Part shown: positions 32,717 through 41,638 of the stretch, in pieces | How positions within the stretch are numbered: the stretch's first letter is position 1 | Layout: every line of letters starts with the position of its first letter | Assembly: GCA_910584265.1 (NCBI GenBank) | Contig: CAJTZE010000011.1 | Location: 1 to 64,000, forward strand | DNA length: 64,000 bases | Reading direction: 5' to 3' | Source: an uncultured Dorea sp. | GTDB taxonomy: Bacteria > Bacillota > Clostridia > Lachnospirales > Lachnospiraceae | Program-made: the position numbers and the translations under genes | The notes under the pieces: model-generated | Databases searched by the model: none | What the model saw: only the letters and a program-made list of their open reading frames with translations | Told to the model about the DNA's origin: nothing

Positions 32717-35457
32717 AAGCGTTACAAGTACAATGGCGGAAAGCTGATAAGCAGAAGACGGCAGAAAAAATATGGGCCGCAGAGCTTATGCCATATATAT
32801 TTCTGTGTATGCTGACGGTAATCAGCTGTTGGTTTTTTGTCGGAAGACAGGGGGTGTTCGGCGTTAAGGTGGACTGGCTCAGCCAGCACAGTGTACTGCC
32901 GGATTATTTCCGGCAGCAGTTCTACGAGACCGGAAAGCTGTTTCCGGAATTTGCAGGAAATCTCGGAGGCGGACAGAACCTGTATCATTTTTCCTATTAT
33001 GGATTGTACAGTCCTGTATTTTTATTATCCTGCCTGCTTCCCTTTGTGAAAATGGGCGATTATCTAATGGCGGTCAGTGCGGCAGGGATTTTTGCATCTG
33101 TAAGCCTGCTTTATTACTGGCTTGGCAGGAGAGGTTTCCCGCGGGAGATCAGCCTGCCGGTATCGGCGTTGTTCCTTCTTGCGGGTCCGGTTATTTTCCA
33201 GTCCTGCCATCAGGTGATGTTTATCAATTATATGCCCTTTCTTATTCTGGCGCTGCTGGGTGTGGACCGGTATTTTGACAAGGGGAGGTCAGGATTGTAC
33301 ACAGCCGGTGTATTCCTGATGATTTTAACCAGCTTCTATTTCAGCATCGGCGGCATGATGGTGCTGGTATTGTACGGACTGAGCCGGTATATGGAGCTAA
33401 AGAAGGGTTTTTCGGAAGAGGGTGTGAGCTTTTCAGTATGCCGGAGCAGAAAGAATAAGAGGCGGAACAGAATCCTGTGTTTTCTGAAGGACGGCACCTT
33501 ATTTCTCCTGCCGATGCTTACGGCAGTGCTGATGAGCGGCTTTCTTCTGGTGCCGACAGCTTGTGCGATTCTTGGAAAACGGGAGGCCGGAGAAGGCATC
33601 CATGTATGGGAGATTTTGACACCAAGGCTCCCGCTGGAGAGCCTTGTACACGGAGCATATGGAATCGGTCTTACAACGGGAGTGATAACCATTTTGATTA
33701 CCGGATTATTCTACCGGAAATGGAGTGAAAGGCTGCTGCATGGAGTCTGTCTTGCTATCTTTATCCTTCCTGTTTTTCAGTGGATTCTAAATGGCGGGCT
33801 GTATGTGCGCGGAAAGGTCTTCATTCCATTTCTGCCCCTGCTCTGCTATCTGACGGCGGTGTATCTGGACAAGCAGAGGAACAGAGAGATGGCTTTCTGG
33901 GTATGTATTACGGCATATCTTCTTACTATTGTGTGGCTGTGTGTGAGTTATTTTTACGGGCAGGATTTTTCCGGGGAGCCGTTAAGGTGGTATCTAATGC
34001 TTGCAGAGAGCATCCTGCTTCTTGTGTGCTTTTGTGTTTACTGGCGGCGCGGGAATCTGCTATTGCTGACGTTTCCACCGGTTTTGTGTCTGCTCTTAAG
34101 CGGGAGCTTTTTCTACAGCGGCGCCGGAGGCGCGCTGGATAGACAGACCTATGACCATGTTACAGATACTGGAATTAAAGAATTAATTGACCAGTCTCTG
34201 GCAGAGGAGAACGGTTTCTGGAGGCTGGAGCAGGGCGGAGATGAAGAGGAGAAATCGGCGGATTTGAACCGTATCTGGAATAGCAGACAGTGGATATCTT
34301 CTCTGTATTCCTCGGCTTATAACGCAGATTATCAAAACTTCAGAGGAGATATATTCGGAGTGGAGGAGCCTTTCCGCAATGATCTGATGCAGGCGGCATC
34401 GGATAATCCGCTGTTTCAGAAGCTGATGGGGGTAAAATATGTGATCGGGGATGCAGAGGATGAGAAGACAATGGAGGCGGCCGGATATGCGTCTCATCTG
34501 ACAGACGGAGAACACGTTGTGTATAAAAGTGAGAATACAGCGCCTATTGCCTATGCATCTGATCGGGTAGTTGGTGAACAGGAATACAATAGCCTGGAAT
34601 TTCCGTGCAATCAGACAGCATTGATGGAATATGCAGTGGTAACAGACAGCAGGAGACGTGGGGATTCATGGAAAAACGGACTCGAAAAAGAGACCGTACC
34701 GGTGGAGCTGCCAATACCGGAAATGGATAGAGAGGGTCTTAAAATCAGCCGGACAGCGGAGGATTCTTACCATATCCAGGCAGAGAAAAAGGAACGAGTG
34801 GTGTGCAGGATTGATGCCGCCGGTACCGGTATGGATATTGAGAATGGAAATCTGATATTTCTGCGGTTTCAGATGAATAACCGCCGCAGAAATAAGGATG
34901 CCGCGGTATGGCTGAACGGAACCCGGAATAAGCTCAGCGCAGGAAACCATATTTATTACAATGGAAATACCATGTTTACCTATGTGGTTCCGCTGGGGGC
35001 GGGGGTATCAGAGGTTCAGCTTGATTTTGGAAAAGGGGACTATGAAATTCTGGATATGGAGTGTTTCATAGGAAACAGAAGTCTTTTAGAGGATAAGAAT
35101 GAGCCGGAGGAGACGCTGTACCAGTCGCTTTTTGAGGTGGATTGGGAAAAGACAGAGGGAAACCTTATTTCGGGAAAAATACAGGTTCTTAATAATGGAT
35201 ATTTTGTCACGTCCATTCCCTATGATGAAGGTTTTGAAATCTTCGTAGACGGAAAACGGGCATTATCAGAAAAGGTGAATAAAGCATTTCTTGGATGCTC
35301 GATCAGAGAGGGAGAGCATCGGATAGAGATCATCTACCATGCTCCGGGACTGTGGGCAGGGAAAGTTCTGGCGTGTATGGGACTGTTGATTTTTCTTCTC
35401 CTGTTTGCGGCAGAGAAATACCGGAGTTCCTCCGGCGGAAACAGGCAGAATACATGA
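32713..35457 (+). CDS. yfhO: YfhO-family membrane glycosyltransferase
   Basis: A 914-aa multi-spanning protein of the YfhO (GT-C) family. After an N-terminal membrane segment comes the characteristic GVFGVKVDWLSQHSVLPDYF with the conserved Asp, then NLGGGQNLYHFSYYGLYSP. About a dozen membrane segments fill residues 20-485. A large outer domain (about 490-880) is followed by a last membrane segment and a short basic end. In Bacillus, YfhO moves GlcNAc from the lipid carrier made by CsbB to lipoteichoic acid. The coupled glycosyltransferase gene upstream gives the same pairing, but its catalytic region is damaged, so YfhO may depend on another lipid-sugar source. Confidence 0.9.
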   Translation: MKALQVQWRKADKQKTAEKIWAAELMPYIFLCMLTVISCWFFVGRQGVFGVKVDWLSQHSVLPDYFRQQFYETGKLFPEFAGNLGGGQNLYHFSYYGLYSPVFLLSCLLPFVKMGDYLMAVSAAGIFASVSLLYYWLGRRGFPREISLPVSALFLLAGPVIFQSCHQVMFINYMPFLILALLGVDRYFDKGRSGLYTAGVFLMILTSFYFSIGGMMVLVLYGLSRYMELKKGFSEEGVSFSVCRSRKNKRRNRILCFLKDGTLFLLPMLTAVLMSGFLLVPTACAILGKREAGEGIHVWEILTPRLPLESLVHGAYGIGLTTGVITILITGLFYRKWSERLLHGVCLAIFILPVFQWILNGGLYVRGKVFIPFLPLLCYLTAVYLDKQRNREMAFWVCITAYLLTIVWLCVSYFYGQDFSGEPLRWYLMLAESILLLVCFCVYWRRGNLLLLTFPPVLCLLLSGSFFYSGAGGALDRQTYDHVTDTGIKELIDQSLAEENGFWRLEQGGDEEEKSADLNRIWNSRQWISSLYSSAYNADYQNFRGDIFGVEEPFRNDLMQAASDNPLFQKLMGVKYVIGDAEDEKTMEAAGYASHLTDGEHVVYKSENTAPIAYASDRVVGEQEYNSLEFPCNQTALMEYAVVTDSRRRGDSWKNGLEKETVPVELPIPEMDREGLKISRTAEDSYHIQAEKKERVVCRIDAAGTGMDIENGNLIFLRFQMNNRRRNKDAAVWLNGTRNKLSAGNHIYYNGNTMFTYVVPLGAGVSEVQLDFGKGDYEILDMECFIGNRSLLEDKNEPEETLYQSLFEVDWEKTEGNLISGKIQVLNNGYFVTSIPYDEGFEIFVDGKRALSEKVNKAFLGCSIREGEHRIEIIYHAPGLWAGKVLACMGLLIFLLLFAAEKYRSSSGGNRQNT

Positions 35458-35499
35458 ATAACAGTTAATTTTATTAATTGCCGCTTAACTCCTCATCAA

Positions 35500-35590
35500 T
35501 TGTAAAATGGAGGACTGTTTGATATGATTGAAACAGCAGAGGCCGATGCGGATAACGATATGCCTGCTGTCTTGGCCGGACGGCAGGCAT
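35500..35590 (+). promoter_or_regulatory. Promoter and inverted repeat ahead of the XRE-TPR gene
   Basis: TTGTAA (35500-35505), 17-nt spacer, TATGAT (35523-35528). ATGCCTGC (35560-35567) and GCAGGCAT (35583-35590) form an 8-bp inverted repeat in the leader, extended inward by GTC/GAC. It could be an operator or a leader hairpin. Confidence 0.5.
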
Positions 35591-35621
35591 GCGGTATATA
35601 GAGATGGAGGAGGGTTTGTGT

Positions 35622-36662
35622 ATGCAGATCGGGCAGATAATACGAAAATATAGGAAGGATAAGAATATGACTCAGGAGGAGATGGCAAACCGTCTCGGGG
35701 TCACGGCGCCTGCGGTAAACAAGTGGGAGAATGGGGTATCATTTCCAGATATTACGCTGCTTGCGCCGATTGCAAGGCTGCTAGGAATTACGGTGGATGA
35801 ACTGCTGTCATTCCGTGAGGAGCTTACAAATGAAGAAATCGGGAGTATCATCCATGAATTGGATGCCATGATGAAGGAAAAGGCTTATGAGGAAGCCTTT
35901 CAGTGGGCGAAGGAGAAGCTGGAGCTTTATCCGAACAGCGGGCAGCTCTTTTGGCAGCTTGCATTGGTTCTGGATGTGTGTCGTCTTACTACGGATAAGA
36001 ATATAAAGAATGCCGGAACGTACGATGAGACGATCATTCAATGGTATCACAGGGCGCTGGAGAGCAAAGATGAGGAAACCCGCACAAGGGCGGCGGATTC
36101 CCTGTTTGGATTCTATGAGAGAAAAGAGCAGTATGAGAAGGCAGAGGAGTATCTGGCTTATTTCTCTGACCAGAATCCTGAGAAGAAGAGAAAACAGGCA
36201 TCCATTTACAGCAAAACGGGAAGAAGAGAAGAGGCTTACAGGGTTTATGAGCAGCTGCTGTTTTCCAATTATCAGATGGCAAGCGTGTTATTTCACAATA
36301 TGTATATGCTTGTACTGGAGGATGGAAATATGGAAAAAGCCCGTATGCTGACGGAGAAACAGGGAGAGCTTGCCAGAGCCTTTGATATGGGAGAGTATTA
36401 TGAGATTTGCGGAAGACTGGAGCTGGCATCAGCAGAAAAAGATGCAGATACAGCAATTGATACGATGGAGAGAATGCTGTCATCGGCAGAGAATATATGC
36501 GGCTACAGTAAATCACCGCTCTATGAGCATTTGACGTTCAAAGAAAACAAAGAGTTTCGGGAGAAGTTTAAGCAGACTCTAAAGAATACATTCCGGGATG
36601 AGGAAGCGTTTGGATTTTTGAAGGAGGATGGGAGGTGGAAAGAACTGATGGGGGAAAAATAA
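35622..36662 (+). CDS. XRE-family regulator with TPR-like C-terminus
   Basis: A 346-aa protein. Residues 1-65 are a lambda-repressor-like HTH (IIRKYRKDKNMTQEEMANRL, VTAPAVNKWENGVSFPDITL). Residues about 80-340 are repeated helix pairs of TPR type (EEAFQWAKEKLELYPNSGQ, EKAEEYLAYF, EEAYRVYEQLL). Such regulators respond to a peptide or partner protein bound by the TPR domain; no peptide gene is visible next to it. ATG 35622 is chosen because GGAGGAGGG lies 7 nt upstream; an in-frame ATG at 35589 lies within the inverted repeat and has none. It is a single-gene unit as far as can be seen. Confidence 0.88.
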   Translation: MQIGQIIRKYRKDKNMTQEEMANRLGVTAPAVNKWENGVSFPDITLLAPIARLLGITVDELLSFREELTNEEIGSIIHELDAMMKEKAYEEAFQWAKEKLELYPNSGQLFWQLALVLDVCRLTTDKNIKNAGTYDETIIQWYHRALESKDEETRTRAADSLFGFYERKEQYEKAEEYLAYFSDQNPEKKRKQASIYSKTGRREEAYRVYEQLLFSNYQMASVLFHNMYMLVLEDGNMEKARMLTEKQGELARAFDMGEYYEICGRLELASAEKDADTAIDTMERMLSSAENICGYSKSPLYEHLTFKENKEFREKFKQTLKNTFRDEEAFGFLKEDGRWKELMGEK

Positions 36663-36771
36663 TCCGCTCATTTTTCATGAACTTCTTGTTTTTATGGAGG
36701 GGAATACATATACTTATAGATGTTACAGATTATTTTGATCCCTTATGGAAGTATGCATTGGTGATAAAGTG

Positions 36772-37749
36772 ATGAGTAAAAGCAGGAAGAAACGGATATT
36801 TGATATTATCCAGATTGGAAATGATGAAGACCGGGTGAGCAGGGGGTTTGATATCCTGATCATGGCAGTGATTTTGATTAATCTATTTCTCGCAGTATTT
36901 GAGACTTTTGAGAATGCGGCTAGATATCAGGATATTCTGAATATTGCAGAGCTGGTTACGGTTATAATATTTACCGTGGAATATATTCTGCGTGTATGGA
37001 CCTCCGATTATCTTTACAGCGATGATGAGAACAGATGGAGGGCAGTGCTTAGATATGTATTGTCCTTTAGCGGGATCGTGGATCTGCTGTCCTTTCTGCC
37101 TTATTATCTGCCTGTATTTTTCCCGGCCGGTATTGTGGCATTCCGGATGTTCCGGGTTATCCGCATCCTGCGCCTGTTCCGCATCAATGCATACTATGAT
37201 GCGTTTAATGTAATTACCAATGTTTTAAAGAATAAGAAGGATCAGCTCTTGTCTTCTATTTTTATTATTCTGGTGCTGATGGCGGCGGCATCACTGTGTA
37301 TGTACAGCTTGGAGCATGAAGCCCAGCCGGAGGTGTTTCGGAATGCATTTTCCGGCTTCTGGTGGGCGGTGTCTACGCTTTTGACGGTGGGCTATGGGGA
37401 CATTTACCCGATCACGATGCTGGGAAGGCTGTTTGGTATCTGCATTACCATGCTGGGAGTGGGGATGGTTGCGATCCCTACCGGTATCCTGTCGGCAGGC
37501 TTCGTGGAGCAGTATGCCCAGCTAAAGGAGATTGATGAGGACACGAAGGATAAGGATAAGCAGTATGTGCTGCTGGAAATGAAGGAGGACAGTCTGTGGA
37601 CAGGAATGAAAATCCGAAATATGATGCTGCCTGCGGAGCTTAAGCCTGTGATCATACGCCGGGGCGAGAGAACCATTGAACCGAGCCAGAATCTGATCAT
37701 CCGTGCGGGAGATATTCTTGTGCTGGCGGCGGAAGGCTGTGAGGAATAA
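36772..37749 (+). CDS. Voltage-gated potassium channel with TrkA-C-like domain
   Basis: A 325-aa ion channel. It has six membrane segments; S4 carries regularly spaced Arg (FRMFRVIRILRLFRI), and the pore loop has the K+ selectivity filter TVGYGD. A C-terminal soluble domain (about 245-325; ILVLAAEG near the end) looks like a RCK/TrkA-C ligand domain. It should let K+ pass in response to voltage and a cytoplasmic ligand. ATG 36772 is taken as start; ATG 36745 (9 codons earlier) is possible, neither has a strong ribosome site. It is separated by only 2 bp from the polymerase gene, so the two are cotranscribed. Confidence 0.9.
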   Translation: MSKSRKKRIFDIIQIGNDEDRVSRGFDILIMAVILINLFLAVFETFENAARYQDILNIAELVTVIIFTVEYILRVWTSDYLYSDDENRWRAVLRYVLSFSGIVDLLSFLPYYLPVFFPAGIVAFRMFRVIRILRLFRINAYYDAFNVITNVLKNKKDQLLSSIFIILVLMAAASLCMYSLEHEAQPEVFRNAFSGFWWAVSTLLTVGYGDIYPITMLGRLFGICITMLGVGMVAIPTGILSAGFVEQYAQLKEIDEDTKDKDKQYVLLEMKEDSLWTGMKIRNMMLPAELKPVIIRRGERTIEPSQNLIIRAGDILVLAAEGCEE

Positions 37750-37751
37750 GA

Positions 37752-39278
37752 ATGGAAAGGGAGTATACGTATATTGCAATCGATTTAAAATCCTTTTACG
37801 CTTCTGTAGAGTGCATTGAGCGGGGGCTGGATCCCATGAATACGAATCTGGTAGTGGCAGATAAAAGCCGTACGGATAAGACCATCTGCCTGGCGGTTTC
37901 GCCGTCTTTGAAGGCTTATGGGATTCCGGGACGGCCCAGGCTGTTTGAGGTGCTGCAGAAAATACGGGAAGTGAATGCAGAAAGGCAGAAAAAGGCTCCG
38001 GGACAGGCATTCACCGGGGCTTCTGCCCATGCGATCGAGCTGGAGTATATGCCGCAGCTGAAGGTGGATTTTGTGACAGCCGTACCCAGAATGGCATTGT
38101 ATCTGGAGTACAGCGGCCGTATTTATGATATTTATCTGAAATACGCGGCGCCGGAGGATATTCATGTGTATTCCATAGACGAGGTGTTTATGGATGTGAC
38201 CTATTATCTGAATACGTACCAGATGACGGCAAGAAAGCTGGCATCTGAGATTGTCAGGGATGTGCTGGAAACTACGGGCATCACCTGTACGGCAGGGATT
38301 GGTACCAATATGTATCTTGCCAAAATTGCTATGGACATTGTGGCGAAGCATCTGCCGCCGGATAAATACGGAGTGCGGATCGCGAAGCTGGATGAGATGA
38401 GCTACCGCAGGCTGTTGTGGAGCCACAGGCCCTTGACGGATTTCTGGCGGGTGGGAAGAGGCTATGCACAGAAGCTGGAGGCCTGCGGTATTTACACCAT
38501 GGGAGATATTGCCAGATGCTCTCTGGGCGGACCTGCGGATTACTACAATGAAGAGCTGCTCTATAAGCTGTTCGGGGTAAATGCAGAGCTTCTGATCGAT
38601 CATGCCTGGGGCTGGGAGCCGTGCAGAATGGAAGATATTAAGGCGTATAAGCCGGAAAGCAGCAGTATGGGTTCCGGGCAGGTGCTGCAGTGTGCCTATG
38701 ATTTTAGGAAGGCAGGGCTGGTGGTCCGGGAAATGACGGAGCAGGTAGTGCTAGAGCTGGTGGATAAGGGACTGGTAACGGATCAGATGGTACTGACAGT
38801 GGGCTATGACAGAAGCAGTCTGGAGCGGCCGGAAGTCCGAAAGGCATACAGGGGTGAAGTGAAAACGGACCGCTATGGACGGAGGGTTCCGAAGCATGCC
38901 CATGGAACGGCGAATCTGGGGAGACAGACCTCATCGACTAAGCAGGCCGTTGAGGCGGTTATGGGCCTGTACGAGCAGATTGTGGATAAACGGCTGTTAA
39001 TTAGAAGGATCCAGGTGACAGCGAACCATGTTGTAGAAGAAGGGCAGATATTAGAGCAGGAAGCCTATGAGCAGATGGAACTCTTTACCGATTATGAAGA
39101 GCGCAGGAAGGAACAGGAAGAAGAGCGGGAGGCTCTTGCGCGGGAGCGCAGGCTTCAGAAGACGATGCTGGAGATTAAGAAAAGATATGGGAAAAATGCT
39201 ATATTGAAGGGCATGAATCTGGAGGAGGGCGCGACGGCAAGAGACCGGAATAATCAGATCGGAGGGCATAAGGCTTGA
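37752..39278 (+). CDS. Y-family DNA polymerase (UmuC-like)
   Basis: A 508-aa translesion polymerase. The palm has catalytic Asp in YIAIDLKSFYASVEC (about 6-20) and the acidic pair in VYSIDEVFMDVTYY. The helix-hairpin-helix-like TAGIGTNMYLAKIAMD and LWSHRPLTDFWRVGRG follow; the little-finger domain (about 315-420) ends in RRIQVTANHV. The C-terminal 90 residues are a charged helical extension rather than a typical beta-clamp motif alone. It copies damaged DNA at the cost of fidelity. It is followed by a YolD-like small protein in TTGA overlap, the usual pairing for Gram-positive UmuC homologues. Confidence 0.92.
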   Translation: MEREYTYIAIDLKSFYASVECIERGLDPMNTNLVVADKSRTDKTICLAVSPSLKAYGIPGRPRLFEVLQKIREVNAERQKKAPGQAFTGASAHAIELEYMPQLKVDFVTAVPRMALYLEYSGRIYDIYLKYAAPEDIHVYSIDEVFMDVTYYLNTYQMTARKLASEIVRDVLETTGITCTAGIGTNMYLAKIAMDIVAKHLPPDKYGVRIAKLDEMSYRRLLWSHRPLTDFWRVGRGYAQKLEACGIYTMGDIARCSLGGPADYYNEELLYKLFGVNAELLIDHAWGWEPCRMEDIKAYKPESSSMGSGQVLQCAYDFRKAGLVVREMTEQVVLELVDKGLVTDQMVLTVGYDRSSLERPEVRKAYRGEVKTDRYGRRVPKHAHGTANLGRQTSSTKQAVEAVMGLYEQIVDKRLLIRRIQVTANHVVEEGQILEQEAYEQMELFTDYEERRKEQEEEREALARERRLQKTMLEIKKRYGKNAILKGMNLEEGATARDRNNQIGGHKA

Positions 39279-39484
39279 ATTTACAGGATACGGAACAGTA
39301 TAAGGATATTATAGATCTGCCGCACCATGTGTCGGAGAAGCATCAAAAGATGTCTCTTCGGGACCGGGCGGCGCAGTTTGCACCCTTCGCGGCGATCTCC
39401 GGGCATCGAGAGGTGATCATGGAGACGGAGCGCCGCCATGTGAGTGATGATATGGAGCGGGCAGAATATGAGGGGGATAGCTAG
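39275..39484 (+). CDS. YolD-like small protein
   Basis: A 69-aa protein. The block IIDLPHHVSEKHQKMSLRDRAAQFAPFAAISGH matches the YolD-like proteins that accompany Y-family polymerases. The TTG start overlaps the polymerase stop (TTGA), with GGAGGGC upstream, so it is translated by coupling. It is much shorter than typical YolD and ends at EYEGDS; the shorter form is common in Clostridia. The function is unknown. Confidence 0.8.
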   Translation: MNLQDTEQYKDIIDLPHHVSEKHQKMSLRDRAAQFAPFAAISGHREVIMETERRHVSDDMERAEYEGDS

Positions 39485-39503
39485 CGGCGGCATGGAATCT
39501 ATA

Positions 39504-40043
39504 TCAGGAATTTAATATCCGCCGCTCTATGATTTGTACAAGTTCATCAACAGATTCTTTCTTTCCGTCCTTTTCCCAGTGGATAAACACATTCAGCAGG
39601 GCGCCCGCATAGTAGTACAGGTCGTAGAGGGAGCCTGAATAATAGGGAGCTGTATATAGCTTCATGTATTCATTTATGGCATTGATCATGAGATAGTATA
39701 GGTTTGCTTCATCCAATGTGATAAATAGGAATGCATAGCGGTCAAAGTAATAAAGTGCATGGCGTATGCGCTCCCTGCTTTGGAGCATGGAAAGGGAAAT
39801 TGTCTCCGGACATTCTTCAAGATAGCCGTTGATGATTTCCAAAAGATAATTATTAAGGGCATCGGTTTTGTCATGAAAATAATGGTAGAAGGTCATCCGG
39901 GATACACCGGCTTTTTTTACTATATCGGAAACGGTAACGGCTTCAAAGCCCTTCTGGTGCGTTAGGAAAAGGATGGCTTCACCGATGCATTGTCTGGTAA
40001 AACGGTTTCTTCTTGTGAATTTCTTATTAATATGTTTCCACAT
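39504..40043 (-). CDS. TetR-family regulator
   Basis: A 179-aa repressor-type protein. The N-terminal HTH has FEAVTVSDIVKKAGVSRMTF followed by YHYFHDKTDALNNYL. The C-terminal helical domain (about 75-179) with WEKDGKKESVDELVQIIERR is of the TetR_C_8 type found next to DhaK/DegV genes. AAGGAGG precedes the ATG. It is divergent from degV, with 173 bp between, and the inverted repeat there (40155-40193) is a candidate operator. It ends 20 bp from the convergent YolD-like gene. Confidence 0.9.
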   Translation of the reverse strand: MWKHINKKFTRRNRFTRQCIGEAILFLTHQKGFEAVTVSDIVKKAGVSRMTFYHYFHDKTDALNNYLLEIINGYLEECPETISLSMLQSRERIRHALYYFDRYAFLFITLDEANLYYLMINAINEYMKLYTAPYYSGSLYDLYYYAGALLNVFIHWEKDGKKESVDELVQIIERRILNS

Positions 40044-40154
40044 AACGCCTCCTTTTGAAATGTTTACACTTTATGCTTCTTTGTAAATTGTAGCATAGAA
40101 TAGAATGAGATACAATCAATATGTAGTAATGAAAACTACTTGTTGGAAAATACA

Positions 40155-40193
40155 GTTACTGTTCACGGGGGCAGGAATCCTGTAAGCAGTAAC
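40155..40193 (+). promoter_or_regulatory. Inverted repeat upstream of degV
   Basis: GTTACTG (40155-40161) and CAGTAAC (40187-40193) flank a segment that itself contains AGGA/TCCT. It lies 24 bp before degV in the region divergent from tetR. It may be a TetR operator or a leader hairpin. Confidence 0.4.
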
Positions 40194-40216
40194 GAAATGT
40201 GCAGCAGGAGGAGTAT

Positions 40217-41071
40217 ATGAGTAAATTAATTATATTGGCGGAGACAGGATCGGATATACCGGCGGAGACGGCGGAAAAATATGGTATTCGGCTGGTTCCG
40301 ATGCATGTTTCTTTTGGAGACGAGACAAAGGATGACGGAACATTTCCGGCAGAGGAGATCTACGGATATTATGAGCGTACCGGAAAGCTTCCGAAGACCA
40401 GCGGCTGTGTACCGGAAGATTTTACAAACGTATTCGGAGAGCTTCGGGACAGAGACCCGGACAGCCATATTCTCTATCTGGCCTATTCTTCAGTCACTAC
40501 CTGTTCTTATCAGAGCGCGAAGATCGCGATCGATACCGGGCATGTGGGAGGAGTGACCTGCGTGGATACCAAACAGGTGTCTGCAGGGCAATATGCGGTT
40601 GTTGTGAAAATGGCAGAGCTTTTGCAGGAGCATCCGGAGTGGACGCCGGAGGAAGCCGCAGACAAAGCGGTCAGGCTGTCGGAGAGGGTTAAGATGTGTT
40701 TCCTGCCGGATACGCTGGAATTTCTACGGGCAGGAGGAAGGGTCAGCAATGCGGCGGCGCTGGCGGGAAGCCTGCTGAAGCTGCATCCCTGCATTGAGAT
40801 CCTGGACGGGTATCTTCAGGCGGCGAAGAAGTATCGGGGAAGTATGGACAAGATTGCACCAAGATTGGTGAAGGAATATATTGCGGAGCAGAAACTGTCT
40901 AAAGATGAGATCTATTTGATCTGGGCGCCGGGCCTGGCGGAGGAAACGAAAAAGGCGGCCGAGACGGCGGCATATGAGGCAGGGGTAAAGAAGATTACCT
41001 GGGTGCGGACCGGAGGCGTGATTACCTGCCACGGCGGGCCAGGGGCATTCGGCATTGTCGGATTTGCATAG
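40217..41071 (+). CDS. DegV-family fatty-acid-binding protein
   Basis: A 284-aa protein of the DegV family (FakB type). Conserved features are the early ETGSDIPAETAEKYGI, the PMHVSFGDE block, KTSGCVPEDF (lipid carboxylate contact), DTKQVSAGQ, and LRAGGRVSNAAALAGSLL. FakB proteins present exogenous fatty acid to the kinase FakA; no fakA is nearby. ATG 40217 follows GGAGGAG at 6 nt; an in-frame start at 40199 would precede the ribosome site. The divergent TetR gene is likely its regulator. Confidence 0.92.
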   Translation: MSKLIILAETGSDIPAETAEKYGIRLVPMHVSFGDETKDDGTFPAEEIYGYYERTGKLPKTSGCVPEDFTNVFGELRDRDPDSHILYLAYSSVTTCSYQSAKIAIDTGHVGGVTCVDTKQVSAGQYAVVVKMAELLQEHPEWTPEEAADKAVRLSERVKMCFLPDTLEFLRAGGRVSNAAALAGSLLKLHPCIEILDGYLQAAKKYRGSMDKIAPRLVKEYIAEQKLSKDEIYLIWAPGLAEETKKAAETAAYEAGVKKITWVRTGGVITCHGGPGAFGIVGFA

Positions 41072-41146
41072 ATTTGTGATATTTCCGGCGGATAATGGAA
41101 ATTGAGAGTCCCTTTGTCCGCTGAGGGAAGTTCGGATAAGAAAGAT

Positions 41147-41189
41147 AAGAATGACTTGCGTAAAATAGGGTACGAAGGTCATTCTTTTT
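41147..41189 (+). terminator. Terminator after degV
   Basis: AAGAATGAC (41147-41155) pairs with GTCATTCTT (41178-41186), with further inner pairing (CGTA/TACG), followed by a T-run. Confidence 0.8.
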
Positions 41190-41190
41190 G

Positions 41191-41199
41191 TGTTATACT
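41191..41199 (+). promoter_or_regulatory. Extended -10 promoter of the NifX-like gene
   Basis: TGTTATACT (41191-41199) lies directly after the degV terminator and 48 nt before the next start. The same TGTTATACT occurs at 1402-1410. No good -35 at 17 nt. Confidence 0.45.
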
Positions 41200-41246
41200 A
41201 TCTGAACAAAGAAAGTTTTAAAAAGATGTCAAGAAGGAGAGATATT

Positions 41247-41636
41247 ATGAAGATTGCAGTGACTTATGAAAACGGACAGGTGTTCCAGCATTTTGGACAT
41301 ACGGAGAAATTTAAGGTATACCATGTAGAAGACAATAAGGTTGTGGATTCGGAGATCGTGGATACCAACGGACAGGGACACGGCGCGCTGGCAGGCTTTC
41401 TGCTTGGAGGCGGAGTGGATATGCTGATCTGCGGCGGTATCGGAGGCGGCGCCCGCACAGCGCTGGCCGAGGCGGGAATTGACCTCTATCCGGGATGCTC
41501 CGGTGATGCAGATGAGAAGGTAGAGCAGTTCCTGGCAGGAACGCTTGTATATGATCCGGATACCGTCTGCAGCCATCATGCAGGCGGAGGGCATCACCAC
41601 AGCGGACACAGTTGCGGCGAGCATGGCTGCCATTAG
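41247..41636 (+). CDS. NifX/NifB-like dinitrogenase cofactor family protein with His-rich tail
   Basis: A 129-aa protein of the dinitrogenase iron-molybdenum cofactor-binding family: MKIAVTYENGQVFQHFGHTEKF and LICGGIGGGARTALAEAGI are the standard blocks. The last 25 residues are His/Cys-rich (HHAGGGHHHSGHSCGEHG), a likely metal-binding appendage. There are no nitrogenase genes here; such proteins also occur in non-fixers, where their role is unclear. ATG 41247 follows AGAAGGAGAG; the in-frame ATG-like start further up (41190) lies inside the promoter. The next gene begins 2 bp after the stop. Confidence 0.88.
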   Translation: MKIAVTYENGQVFQHFGHTEKFKVYHVEDNKVVDSEIVDTNGQGHGALAGFLLGGGVDMLICGGIGGGARTALAEAGIDLYPGCSGDADEKVEQFLAGTLVYDPDTVCSHHAGGGHHHSGHSCGEHGCH

Positions 41637-41638
41637 TT

